Origin: COE1 sp045579665
GTDB taxonomy: Bacteria > Bacillota > Clostridia > Lachnospirales > Lachnospiraceae
DNA length: 38,528 nt
Assembly (NCBI GenBank): GCA_045579665.1
Contig: JAZNMO010000068.1
Location: forward strand, 1 to 38,528
Reading direction: 5' to 3'
A model generated the notes under the pieces. It was not told the DNA's origin. It worked only from the letters and a program-made list of their open reading frames with translations, and searched no databases. Below are positions 26,125 through 34,221 of the stretch, piece by piece; within the stretch, counting starts at the first letter, position 1; every line of letters begins with the position of its first letter. Position numbers and translations under genes: made by a program.

Positions 26125-27195
26125 CTATCTGGTCTGACTCTTCTCAATCGCTTCCCATAAGCCATTCAGATAAGTAGCTCCCAAAGCTCTGTCATACAAG
26201 CCATAGCCCGGCATCGCTACCTCATCCCAAATCATACGGCCGTGGTCCGGTCTGATAGGACCGGTAAATCCGATATCATATAATGCCTTCATAATCTCAT
26301 ACATGTCAAAGGTTCCGTCAGAAGACAAGTGTGCTGCCTCTTCAAAATCTGTCGGTGAATTAAACTTCAGATTTCTAACGTGTGCAAAATGAATTCTTCC
26401 CTTCAGGGAGCGAATCATATCAGGTAAATCATTTTCTAAGTTGGTTCCATAAGAACCTGAACAGAAGGTAACACCATTGTGCGGGTTATCCACCATCTCC
26501 ATCATGCGAAGAATATTCTTCTTATTGATGATAATACGTGGCAGACCAAATACGCTCCACGCAGGGTCATCCGGATGAATTGCCATATTGATATCATACT
26601 TATCACATACCGGCATAATTCTCTCTAAGAAATACTTGAGATTTGCAAACAGCTTCTCATCATCCACATCCTTATACATTGCAAAGAGCTCTTTTACTCT
26701 CTCCATTCTATCCGGCTCCCAGCCCGGCATAATGGTACCATTCATATCTCCCGAAATAGACTCAAACATCTTCTCAGGGTCAAGCGCATCTACCGCTTCC
26801 TGAGTATAGGCAAGTACTGTAGAACCATCAGGGCGCTTTCTTGCAAGCTCTGTTCTTGTCCAGTCAAATACAGGCATGAAATTGTAACATACCAAATGAA
26901 TGTCCTCTTCACCAAGATTGGTTAATGTCTCTATATAATTATCAATATACATATCACGGTCAGGTGAACCAACCTTGATTGCATCATGAATGTTAACGCT
27001 TTCAATACCTGCGATATGAAGTCCTGCTGCCTCAACCTCAGCCTTCATCTGGCGAATACGCTCTCTGCTCCATACCTCGCCCGGCTTGGTATCATATAAT
27101 GTCGTAATTACTCCGTTTACTCCCGGAATCTGTCTTATCTGCTTTAAAGTAACTGTATCAAATTTAGCTCCGTACCATCTTAATGTCATTTCCAT
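26125..27195 (-). CDS. uxuA: Mannonate dehydratase
   Basis: UxuA dehydrates D-mannonate to 2-keto-3-deoxy-gluconate, the step after UxuB in glucuronate breakdown. The 356-residue TIM-barrel protein shows the family's opening TLRWYG, then IAGIESVNIHDAI, the metal-ligand region AIHPDDPAW, FCSGSYGTN, HVRNLKF and RPDHGRMIWDE near the C-terminus. It needs a divalent metal ion. Length is that of the shorter Firmicutes form. AGGTAGG lies about ten bases before the ATG. It heads a uxuA-uxuB unit opposite an AraC-type regulator. No KDG kinase or aldolase and no UxaC lie in this window. Confidence 0.95.
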   Translation of the reverse strand: MEMTLRWYGAKFDTVTLKQIRQIPGVNGVITTLYDTKPGEVWSRERIRQMKAEVEAAGLHIAGIESVNIHDAIKVGSPDRDMYIDNYIETLTNLGEEDIHLVCYNFMPVFDWTRTELARKRPDGSTVLAYTQEAVDALDPEKMFESISGDMNGTIMPGWEPDRMERVKELFAMYKDVDDEKLFANLKYFLERIMPVCDKYDINMAIHPDDPAWSVFGLPRIIINKKNILRMMEMVDNPHNGVTFCSGSYGTNLENDLPDMIRSLKGRIHFAHVRNLKFNSPTDFEEAAHLSSDGTFDMYEIMKALYDIGFTGPIRPDHGRMIWDEVAMPGYGLYDRALGATYLNGLWEAIEKSQTR

Positions 27196-27248
27196 TAGAA
27201 AATACCTACCTTTCTCAAAAATATCACAAAAATTTTCACACTACCTAA

Positions 27249-27254
27249 AGTATA
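27249..27254 (-). promoter_or_regulatory. Probable -10 element of the uxuA promoter
   Basis: On the minus strand TATACT lies 54 bases before the uxuA start codon. No consensus -35 stands 16-18 bases upstream, which suits an activator-dependent promoter. Confidence 0.5.
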
Positions 27255-27296
27255 CCGTATTTTTTTCTTGAAAACATTGGTATCCTTGTTTGTCAT

Positions 27297-27323
27297 ATTG
27301 CAAAAGTTGCGGTTTTTTGCAAT
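27297..27323. promoter_or_regulatory. Candidate operator in the uxuA/AraC divergent region
   Basis: ATTGCAAAA (27297-27305) and TTTTGCAAT (27315-27323) form a perfect 9-bp inverted repeat with a nine-base centre. It lies about 43 bases upstream of the uxuA -10, and about 75 bases before the regulator's start codon. This is a typical position for an activator such as the AraC protein encoded alongside. Confidence 0.55.
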
Positions 27324-27398
27324 AATTAAAATAAGTCAGTTGTTTTTTTATCATCTCATATATTATCTGACATTTTATGTGATACAAGGAGACACGGT

Positions 27399-28280
27399 AT
27401 GAAAAGAAATCTACAAACCGCCTTTCAAGCCAGACAACATATGCTTTCCAGAGATTTTGAAATTTATTATTATAATGATTCCAGCAGGCAGAAGGTAAAC
27501 ATGCATACCCACAGTTATTATGAGTTCTATCTCTTTTTAGAAGGAGATGTCAGTATTCAGATAGGAGAGTCAGTTTTTCCCTTACAATACGGAGATATTA
27601 TTCTGATTCCGCCAAACGTTCCTCATATGCCCGTTTATCACAGCAATCGAGCCCCATACCGACGCTTTGTCTTTTGGATCAGCCAGGAATATTGTAACCA
27701 CCTGTTAAGTATCTCTCCTGACTATGTTTATCTGATGCAATATGTACAGGTACATAAGCACTACATTTTTCATAATGACCGTATTACCTTTAACAGTGTA
27801 CAGTCCAAGGCAAATGCTCTTATTGACGAAATGCGTTCCAATCGTTTCGGTAGAGATGCGCAGATTACCCTCTACGTAAACGACCTGATACTACACATTA
27901 ACCGTCTAATGCATGAGCGAAACACTCCTAAAACTCCGGCATTGAATACCTCTCTTTATCAAAAAATAAATGAATATATTGAAGCACATATTGATGAAGA
28001 ACTGACCTTAGCGCATCTGGCAGGCGAATTTTACACCAGTAAATATCACATTGCCCATGTATTCAAGGAAGCCACAGGACTTTCCATCCATCAATATATA
28101 ACCAAAAAAAGGCTTGCCTTATGCAAGGAAGCCCTTCTTGAAAATATCAGTATTACAGAAGCATATGAAAGCTTTGGTTTTGGTGATTATTCCAGCTTTT
28201 ATCGTGCCTTCAAAAAAGAGTTTGGAATCTCCCCAAAGGATTATAAAAAATCTATAGCTTTGCCTTCAACATCTCAGTAA
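27399..28280 (+). CDS. AraC family transcriptional regulator with cupin-type sensor domain
   Basis: The 293-residue regulator has an N-terminal cupin-like ligand domain (about 15-150), opening with HTHSYYEFYLFLEG and including DIILIPPNVPHMP. It ends in an AraC-type DNA-binding domain with two helix-turn-helix units (about 190-285: LAGEFYTSKYHIAHVFK, then AYESFGFGDYSSFYRAFKK and the closing GISPKDY). AAGGAG lies nine bases before the ATG. It is transcribed away from uxuA and probably controls uxuAB in response to a uronate intermediate; this is inferred from position and from the inverted repeat between them. Its last 29 bases overlap the convergent gatB gene. Confidence 0.92.
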   Translation: MKRNLQTAFQARQHMLSRDFEIYYYNDSSRQKVNMHTHSYYEFYLFLEGDVSIQIGESVFPLQYGDIILIPPNVPHMPVYHSNRAPYRRFVFWISQEYCNHLLSISPDYVYLMQYVQVHKHYIFHNDRITFNSVQSKANALIDEMRSNRFGRDAQITLYVNDLILHINRLMHERNTPKTPALNTSLYQKINEYIEAHIDEELTLAHLAGEFYTSKYHIAHVFKEATGLSIHQYITKKRLALCKEALLENISITEAYESFGFGDYSSFYRAFKKEFGISPKDYKKSIALPSTSQ

Positions 28281-29682
28281 TCATACCCGGAGATGCCATC
28301 CCCTTTGTTTTCTTCATAACCTGGCCTACGAGGAAGCCCAGTACCTTTTCTTTTCCGCTACGGTATTCCTCCACGACCTTGGTATTCTCCTTCATCACTT
28401 CATCCACCGCCGATTCTATTGCTGCAGTATCTGAAATCATCAAAAGATTGTTCGCCTTCATATATGCCAAAGGCTCTATATCCTCTTCAAAAATCCGTTC
28501 AAATACAGTCTTTGCAATCTCCTGGTTTATCTCACCTTTATCCAAAGCAATAATCAAATCTGCCAAATGCTTTGGCGTAAACTTTAACGCCTCTGCATCC
28601 ATATTCTTTTCCTTTAGGAGTTTCATGCACTCTCCCATAAACCAGTTGGCAGTTTTCTTAGGATTACTGCTTAATGCCACTGTTTCCTCATAGAGCATTG
28701 CCATATGCCTGCTCTGGGTTAATAAAGACGCATCATACTCTGACAGCCCATATTCCTGCTGAAAACGAAGCTTTTTAGCAGGGGCAAACTCAGGAATCTC
28801 CTTCTTCACCCTTTCCAGCCACTCATCAGATATCACAATCGGCTGTAAATCAGGGTCAGGAAAATAACGATAATCCTTAGCATCCTCCTTTGAACGCATT
28901 GGATAGGAAGTCTCCTGACTCTCATCCCATCGTCTTGTCTCCTGTTCCACACATTTCCCTGCTTCCAATATTTCTATCTGACGAGCTCTCTCTACCTCTA
29001 TCGCCTTTGCAATTGCCTTAAAGGAAGCCAAATTCTTCATCTCTGTTCTGGTTCCAAGCTCCTTGCTGCCTACTGGTCTAACAGACAAATTCACATCAGC
29101 TCTCATGGAACCTTCCTGCAGCTTACAATCTGAAATCCCTAAATACTGACAAAGCATCTTGAGCTTCTCCAGATAAGCAATTACCTCTTGGGCATTCTTC
29201 ATATCCGGTTCGGAAACAATCTCCAAAAGAGGCACACCGCTTCTGTTATAATCTACCAATGAACTGCCTGACTCCTCATCGTGTACCAGCTTACCGGCAT
29301 CCTCCTCCATGTGCATCTCATGGATACGAACAAGCTTCTTTCCCTCAGAAGTCTCTATCTCAACAGCACCATCTCTGCATATCGGTAAATATAGCTGAGA
29401 TATCTGATAATTCTGCGGGTTATCAGGATAGAAATAATTCTTCCGGTCAAAGCAGCTGTATTGATTCACCTTACAATCCATGGAAAGTCCCAATGTAAGC
29501 GCAAACTCTACAACCCTGCGGTTTAATACAGGCAAAGCCCCCGGCATCCCTGTACATACCGGACATGTATTGGCATTGGCAGGTGCCCCAAACCTTGTCG
29601 AACACCCACAGAAAATCTTGGTCTTCGTTGCAAGCTCTACATGAACCTCCAGACCTATCACTGTTTCATACTGTGTCATCAT
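28252..29682 (-). CDS. gatB: Aspartyl/glutamyl-tRNA(Asn/Gln) amidotransferase subunit B
   Basis: GatB is the tRNA-binding and kinase subunit of GatCAB, which converts Glu-tRNA(Gln) and Asp-tRNA(Asn) to the amidated forms. The 476-residue protein opens with the family signature VIGLEVHVELATKTK. It keeps the four zinc cysteines (Cys25, Cys27, Cys40, Cys43 in FCGC and CPVC), has DRKNYFYPDNPQNYQ, and ends with a GatB/YqeY domain (GQVMKKTKGMASP near the C-terminus). The ATG used begins one base after the gatA TGA, implying translational coupling; a longer in-frame start inside gatA is unlikely. It is last in gatC-gatA-gatB. Confidence 0.97.
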   Translation of the reverse strand: MMTQYETVIGLEVHVELATKTKIFCGCSTRFGAPANANTCPVCTGMPGALPVLNRRVVEFALTLGLSMDCKVNQYSCFDRKNYFYPDNPQNYQISQLYLPICRDGAVEIETSEGKKLVRIHEMHMEEDAGKLVHDEESGSSLVDYNRSGVPLLEIVSEPDMKNAQEVIAYLEKLKMLCQYLGISDCKLQEGSMRADVNLSVRPVGSKELGTRTEMKNLASFKAIAKAIEVERARQIEILEAGKCVEQETRRWDESQETSYPMRSKEDAKDYRYFPDPDLQPIVISDEWLERVKKEIPEFAPAKKLRFQQEYGLSEYDASLLTQSRHMAMLYEETVALSSNPKKTANWFMGECMKLLKEKNMDAEALKFTPKHLADLIIALDKGEINQEIAKTVFERIFEEDIEPLAYMKANNLLMISDTAAIESAVDEVMKENTKVVEEYRSGKEKVLGFLVGQVMKKTKGMASPGMITEMLKAKL

Positions 29683-29683
29683 G

Positions 29684-31183
29684 TCAAATGCCCGCCTTTC
29701 CATCTGTAGTAACCGCTTCTGCCACCTTAGGCAATTCTCCTCTAAGTGCCTCGTACTTTGCCGCTACTGCGAATAATTTTTCTTCCTCAAAGCAATTTGT
29801 CATCAGCTGCATTCCTATCGGGAGCCCGCTCCCCCCTATTCCACAAGGAATACTGATTGCAGGTAAGCCAGCCAAATTTGCAGCCACGGTATAAGCATCT
29901 GACTGATACATTTTGATTGGATTCACAAGGCTTTCTCCCACCATAGGCGCAACATTCGGCGTCACAGGAGTTAAAATACAATCATAATCAGTAAATATTC
30001 TGTCAAACTCTTCTTTTATCAATGCCTTTACCTTTAGTGCCTTTAGATAATACGCATCATAATACCCCTCGCTCAAAGCATAAGCTCCAGCCATAATACG
30101 TCTCTTGACCTCTTCCCCAAAGCCTTCCGTTCTGCTTTTGCGGTACATTCTATGCAGATTCTCCATATCCTGACTGCGATATCCATATTTTACACCGTCA
30201 AAGCGCGCCAGATTAGAGCTTGCCTCTGCACAAGCTATCACATAATACGCCTGCGTTGCATACTCTGTCATAGGCATGGATACATACTCTATCTTTACGC
30301 CATTGCTTTCCAATAAGCTAATTGCCTGATATATCGCATCACATACCTCTGCATCTGCTCTCACTGTCTTCGAATCAGAATCACATTCTAAGTAATTCTT
30401 AACAACGGCTATCCGCAGCTCCTTCTCCTGATACGGTACAGGCTCTGCCTTGGACGATGTACTGTCCTTTGCATCATAGCCTGCAATCACCTCGTAAAAC
30501 GCCTTACAGTCTGCTACTGTTCTTCCGATTGGCCCTATCTGGTCCATGCTGGATGCATAGGCTATCAGACCATATCTTGATACTCTTCCGTAAGTAGGCT
30601 TTAACCCCACAACACCACAATGGGATGCAGGCTGTCTGATAGAACCTCCTGTATCCGAGCCAAGTGCCAAAGGAGCTTCACCTGCTGCCACTGCCGCACA
30701 GGAACCACCGGAAGACCCGCCTGGTACATACTTGTCATTCCAAGGATTCCTTGTAATACCATAGGCAGATGTTTCCGTGGTACTTCCCATGGCAAACTCG
30801 TCCATATTCGTCTTACCTATTATAATCATACCTGCATCTTCCAGTCGTCTTACTGCCTCTGCCTGATACGCAGGAACAAAATTCTCTAAAATCCTTGAAC
30901 CGCAGGTAGTTCTTAATCCTTTGGTACAAATATTATCCTTGATTGCAACAGGTACGCCTGCCAATGCGCCGGTATATTTTCCATTTGCAAGCCCTTCCTG
31001 TACTTCACGTACTCTTGCATGAACCTGCTCTTCATCCCTACATAAAAAAGCATGCAGCCTAGGTTCTACTTCTTTGATTCTATCTATATAAATCTCTGCC
31101 GTTTCTTCTACACTAATCGTCCCTTCTCTAAGGCACTGACCAAGCTCCAATGCAGACATTTCTATTATTCCATTATTTCTCAC
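29684..31183 (-). CDS. gatA: Aspartyl/glutamyl-tRNA(Asn/Gln) amidotransferase subunit A
   Basis: GatA is the glutaminase subunit of GatCAB and passes ammonia to GatB. The amidase-signature triad is complete: Lys82 in VAIKDNI, Ser157 in GGSSGGS and Ser181 in DTGGSIR, each shifted by three from the numbering reported for Staphylococcus GatA. The full length is 499 residues. The start is GTG, eight bases after GAAAGGG. An ATG eight codons in is the alternative but has no ribosome site. It lies 30 bases after gatC. Confidence 0.97.
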   Translation of the reverse strand: MRNNGIIEMSALELGQCLREGTISVEETAEIYIDRIKEVEPRLHAFLCRDEEQVHARVREVQEGLANGKYTGALAGVPVAIKDNICTKGLRTTCGSRILENFVPAYQAEAVRRLEDAGMIIIGKTNMDEFAMGSTTETSAYGITRNPWNDKYVPGGSSGGSCAAVAAGEAPLALGSDTGGSIRQPASHCGVVGLKPTYGRVSRYGLIAYASSMDQIGPIGRTVADCKAFYEVIAGYDAKDSTSSKAEPVPYQEKELRIAVVKNYLECDSDSKTVRADAEVCDAIYQAISLLESNGVKIEYVSMPMTEYATQAYYVIACAEASSNLARFDGVKYGYRSQDMENLHRMYRKSRTEGFGEEVKRRIMAGAYALSEGYYDAYYLKALKVKALIKEEFDRIFTDYDCILTPVTPNVAPMVGESLVNPIKMYQSDAYTVAANLAGLPAISIPCGIGGSGLPIGMQLMTNCFEEEKLFAVAAKYEALRGELPKVAEAVTTDGKAGI

Positions 31184-31213
31184 GCTTCTAACCCTTTCCA
31201 GCTATACTTTCGT

Positions 31214-31501
31214 CTATATCATTTTAGGCACCACTAGCTGGCCTTCCTTCTTCACTGGTGCATTCTGCATCAGCATAGCTCTTCCATCTGCATTCAACAC
31301 AACATCCTCCCGAAATACATTCACCTCAGGTAACACATGCACCATAGCGTCTGCCTTATCTGTATCCAGCTCATTTAGCTCCTCCATATACATCAAAAGC
31401 TTCTCTAACTCTGTCATCGTACGCTCTCTTTCCTCTGTAGACAACGAAAGCTTTGCCAATAACTCTACCTTCTCCATAGTCTCTTCATCAATTCTTTGCA
31501 T
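31214..31501 (-). CDS. gatC: Aspartyl/glutamyl-tRNA(Asn/Gln) amidotransferase subunit C
   Basis: GatC is the small stabilising subunit that wraps GatA and GatB. At 95 residues it has the family's helix (EKVELLAKLSLSTEE), the LEKLLMYMEELNELDT segment and the VNVFREDVV region. GGGAGG lies about six bases before the ATG. It is the first gene of gatCAB. No strong promoter is seen in the 67 bases separating it from the copper ATPase gene, most of which is that gene's terminator. Confidence 0.94.
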   Translation of the reverse strand: MQRIDEETMEKVELLAKLSLSTEERERTMTELEKLLMYMEELNELDTDKADAMVHVLPEVNVFREDVVLNADGRAMLMQNAPVKKEGQLVVPKMI

Positions 31502-31531
31502 AATTCCTCCCGATACTTAGGCTTGCCTATC

Positions 31532-31558
31532 AAAACGGGCAAGCTTTCACTTGCCCGT
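31532..31558 (-). terminator. Intrinsic terminator of copA
   Basis: ACGGGCAAG (31535-31543) pairs perfectly with CTTGCCCGT (31550-31558) around a six-base loop, and on the minus strand is followed by TTTTGAT. It begins 11 bases after the copA stop codon. Confidence 0.85.
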
Positions 31559-31568
31559 CTGTAAGAAT

Positions 31569-31778
31569 TTACTGAATCTCCAATACCTTGTAATCCTGAT
31601 CTTCAATAACCTTCTTCAACTCATCATTTGTAATCTCTGCATTCAAAGTCAATACTGCTGTTCCTGCCTCGTGACTTACCACAGCTTCTTCTACCTGCTC
31701 AAGTGCTTCTAATACCTTCTTTACTCTTGCCTCGCAATGTCCACACATCATACCTTCGATTTTCATTGTCTTTGTCAT
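31569..31778 (-). CDS. Possible internally initiated CopZ-like copper chaperone
   Basis: In frame within copA, an ATG at 31778-31776 is preceded by a full AAGGAG (31793-31788) at nine-base spacing. Translation from it would give a free 69-residue metal-binding protein starting MTKTMKIEG, with CGHC as Cu(I) ligands, exactly the size of a CopZ chaperone. Either a former separate copZ became fused when copA lost its stop codon, or both forms are made. Expression of the short form is inference. Confidence 0.4.
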   Translation of the reverse strand: MTKTMKIEGMMCGHCEARVKKVLEALEQVEEAVVSHEAGTAVLTLNAEITNDELKKVIEDQDYKVLEIQ

Positions 31779-34118
31779 TTCGTTTGTCTCCTTTTTTGTA
31801 TCCGTATTTTCATTATTCTGATATCTGTTTTTTAATCTCTTATCCTTAGATGCATCCTTAATATTCACCAGATTTAATCTTAATGCATTGGTTACCACGC
31901 AAAAACTTGATAAACTCATAGCTGCCGCACCAAACATAGGATTCAGCTGCCAGCCAAAGATAGGAATCCATATGCCTGCTGCCAGGGGAATCCCGATAAT
32001 ATTATAGAAAAATGCCCAGAATAAGTTCTGATGAATATTCTTAAGTGTACTTCGGCTTAATCGAATCGCCGCCGGAACATCACTTAATCTACTCTTCATT
32101 AATACCACATCTGCCGCATCAATTGCAATATCTGTTCCTGCCCCTATGGCAATTCCCATATCCGCTCTGGTAAGTGCAGGTGCATCATTGATACCGTCAC
32201 CTACCATGGCAACCTTGCCCTTTTCCTTAAGTTGTCGGATAACTCTCTCCTTGCCTTCAGGTAAAACACCTGCGATAACTTCGTCTACACCTGCCTGACT
32301 ACCAATTGCTTTAGCAGTCTGCTCATTATCTCCTGTCAGCATTACCACATAGATACCCATATTTTGCAGTTCCTTCACTGCTGCAGGACTATCCTCCTTC
32401 ATCGTATCTGCAACGGCGATACAGCCTGCTACAGTATCTCCCTTTGCAAAATACAGCGGTGTCTTTCCCTCTTCTGCAAGTATCTTTGCCTGTGCTGCTA
32501 ATTCTCCCGGAAGTGTAATACCATGTTCCTTCATACACCTGTCATTGCCGCCCAGCAGGCATTCATCTGACACATAGGCTGTCAATCCATTCCCGGGTAT
32601 TGCTTTAAAGTCCGCCACCTCATATGCGACCGTCAGGTTCTGCTTCTTAGCTTCCTCGACAACAGCCTTTGCCAAAGGATGCTCACTTCTTCCCTCAAGA
32701 GCATAAGCAAGCTCTAGCAGCTGCTCCTTCGTATATCCTTCTGCAGGCAGAATATCCGTTACCGCAGGCTCTCCTTTCGTAATTGTTCCTGTCTTATCCA
32801 ATGCTACAATCTGCACCCTGCCTGTCTCTTCCAAGGATACCGCTGTCTTAAACATAATACCGTTCTTAGCACCCACACCATTTCCAACCATAATGGCTAC
32901 CGGTGTCGCCAGTCCCAAGGCACATGGACAGCTGATTACCAGCACGGAAATACCTCTTGCCAAAGCAAAGCCAAAGCTCTCACCTGCAAGAAGCCATATC
33001 AGTATCGTAATTACTGCAATGGTGATTACCACAGGTACAAAGACCCCTGATACTTTATCCGCAATCTTTGCAATCGGTGCCTTAGTCGCCGCAGCATCAC
33101 TTACCATCTGTATAATCTGAGAAAGTGTCGTATCCTCACCAACTCTTGTCGCTTCACACTTTAAGAAGCCCGACTGGTTCACTGTCGCTGCGGATACTTT
33201 ATCTCCAACGCTCTTATCAACAGGAATACTCTCTCCGGTTAATGCCGCTTCATTTACTGCACTGCTTCCTTCCAGCACTACACCGTCTACCGGAATATTC
33301 TCTCCCGGTCTGACCACAAATATGTCACCCTTTGCTACCTCTTCAATGACCGTAGTAATCTCCACACCATTACGTACAAGCGTTGCCGTTTTAGGCGCAA
33401 GCTTCATCAGACTCTTCAACGCATCCGTCGTCTTCCCCTTAGAACGAGCCTCAAGCATTTTGCCTACCGTAATCAAAGTCAGTATCATAGCCGCTGATTC
33501 AAAGTAGAACTCATGCATATAGGCATGTACCTGCTCCTGCGTACCAAAAACTGCCGCATCTGTCATAGCAAATAATGCATACACACTATACAAAAAGGAT
33601 GCAGCCGAACCAAGGGCCACCAGTGTATCCATATTGGGCGACTTATTGAACAATCCTTTCATTCCGTTTATAAAAAACTTCTGGTTTATCACCATGATTA
33701 CTGCCGATAACAACAGCTGTATCAACCCTAATGCAATGGGATTATTCTCTAATCTCTCAGGTATCGGCCATCCCCACATCATATGTCCCATGGAGAAATA
33801 CATGAGTATCAGCAAAAATCCCAAAGAAGTCAATAACCTTCTCTTCAACACCGGTGTTTCCTTATCTTTGAGCATCTCTTCCTGTGCTGAATAGTCTGTC
33901 TGCTTTCTCTCTTTTGAAGAATCCTTAAGACTTGCACCATAGCCTGCATTAACCACTGCCTGAATAATCGCATCGGAAGACACTTCACCCTCTACGCCCA
34001 TGGAATTCGTCAACAGACTGACCGAGCACGCCGTTACTCCATCCACCTGATTCACTGCCTTCTCGACTCTTGCACTGCATGCCGCGCAGCTCATACCTGT
34101 TACTATATATTGTTTCAT
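31569..34118 (-). CDS. copA: Copper-translocating P-type ATPase with a fused C-terminal CopZ-like domain
   Basis: This P1B-type ATPase exports Cu(I). The 849-residue protein starts with a heavy-metal-associated domain (GMSCAAC, Cys11 and Cys14). Membrane helices begin near residue 95. The actuator loop has TGES (about 294-297), the ion-binding helix has CPC at 397-399, the phosphorylation site is Asp441 in DKTGT, followed by SEHPLAKA and GDGIND. After the last helix pair, a 40-residue hydrophilic linker leads to a second metal-binding domain at 781-849 (GMMCGHC, Cys792 and Cys795). That domain looks like a complete CopZ chaperone and has its own ribosome site and ATG. GAGG lies eight bases before the start. 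Confidence 0.95.
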   Translation of the reverse strand: MKQYIVTGMSCAACSARVEKAVNQVDGVTACSVSLLTNSMGVEGEVSSDAIIQAVVNAGYGASLKDSSKERKQTDYSAQEEMLKDKETPVLKRRLLTSLGFLLILMYFSMGHMMWGWPIPERLENNPIALGLIQLLLSAVIMVINQKFFINGMKGLFNKSPNMDTLVALGSAASFLYSVYALFAMTDAAVFGTQEQVHAYMHEFYFESAAMILTLITVGKMLEARSKGKTTDALKSLMKLAPKTATLVRNGVEITTVIEEVAKGDIFVVRPGENIPVDGVVLEGSSAVNEAALTGESIPVDKSVGDKVSAATVNQSGFLKCEATRVGEDTTLSQIIQMVSDAAATKAPIAKIADKVSGVFVPVVITIAVITILIWLLAGESFGFALARGISVLVISCPCALGLATPVAIMVGNGVGAKNGIMFKTAVSLEETGRVQIVALDKTGTITKGEPAVTDILPAEGYTKEQLLELAYALEGRSEHPLAKAVVEEAKKQNLTVAYEVADFKAIPGNGLTAYVSDECLLGGNDRCMKEHGITLPGELAAQAKILAEEGKTPLYFAKGDTVAGCIAVADTMKEDSPAAVKELQNMGIYVVMLTGDNEQTAKAIGSQAGVDEVIAGVLPEGKERVIRQLKEKGKVAMVGDGINDAPALTRADMGIAIGAGTDIAIDAADVVLMKSRLSDVPAAIRLSRSTLKNIHQNLFWAFFYNIIGIPLAAGIWIPIFGWQLNPMFGAAAMSLSSFCVVTNALRLNLVNIKDASKDKRLKNRYQNNENTDTKKETNEMTKTMKIEGMMCGHCEARVKKVLEALEQVEEAVVSHEAGTAVLTLNAEITNDELKKVIEDQDYKVLEIQ

Positions 34119-34141
34119 ACAACTAACCTCGCTTTTATTAT

Positions 34142-34170
34142 AGAATATCCCTTTCCTACTTTTATGTCAA
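34142..34170 (-). promoter_or_regulatory. Promoter of copA
   Basis: On the minus strand a perfect TTGACA (34170-34165) is followed after 17 bases by TATTCT (34147-34142). A TATAAT overlaps at 34142-34137 but would leave a 22-base spacer. I see no clear CopY or CsoR operator. Confidence 0.6.
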
Positions 34171-34183
34171 TCCCGGCAATTAC

Positions 34184-34216
34184 AACAAAACGGACAAGCC
34201 TTTGTGCCTGCCCGTT
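34184..34216 (-). terminator. Intrinsic terminator of the second sensor/GGDEF gene
   Basis: Arms 34189-34199 and 34206-34216 pair over 11 bases with two G-U wobbles, and the minus strand continues TTTTGTTG. It starts five bases after the stop codon. Confidence 0.8.
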
Positions 34217-34221
34217 CCTTT

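Noticed and set aside
34137..34170. MerR/CueR-type long-spacer promoter for copA using the TATAAT
   Set aside because: The spacer would be 22 bases, longer than the 19-20 of that class, and no dyad lies between the boxes. The 17-base TTGACA/TATTCT pair explains the site better.
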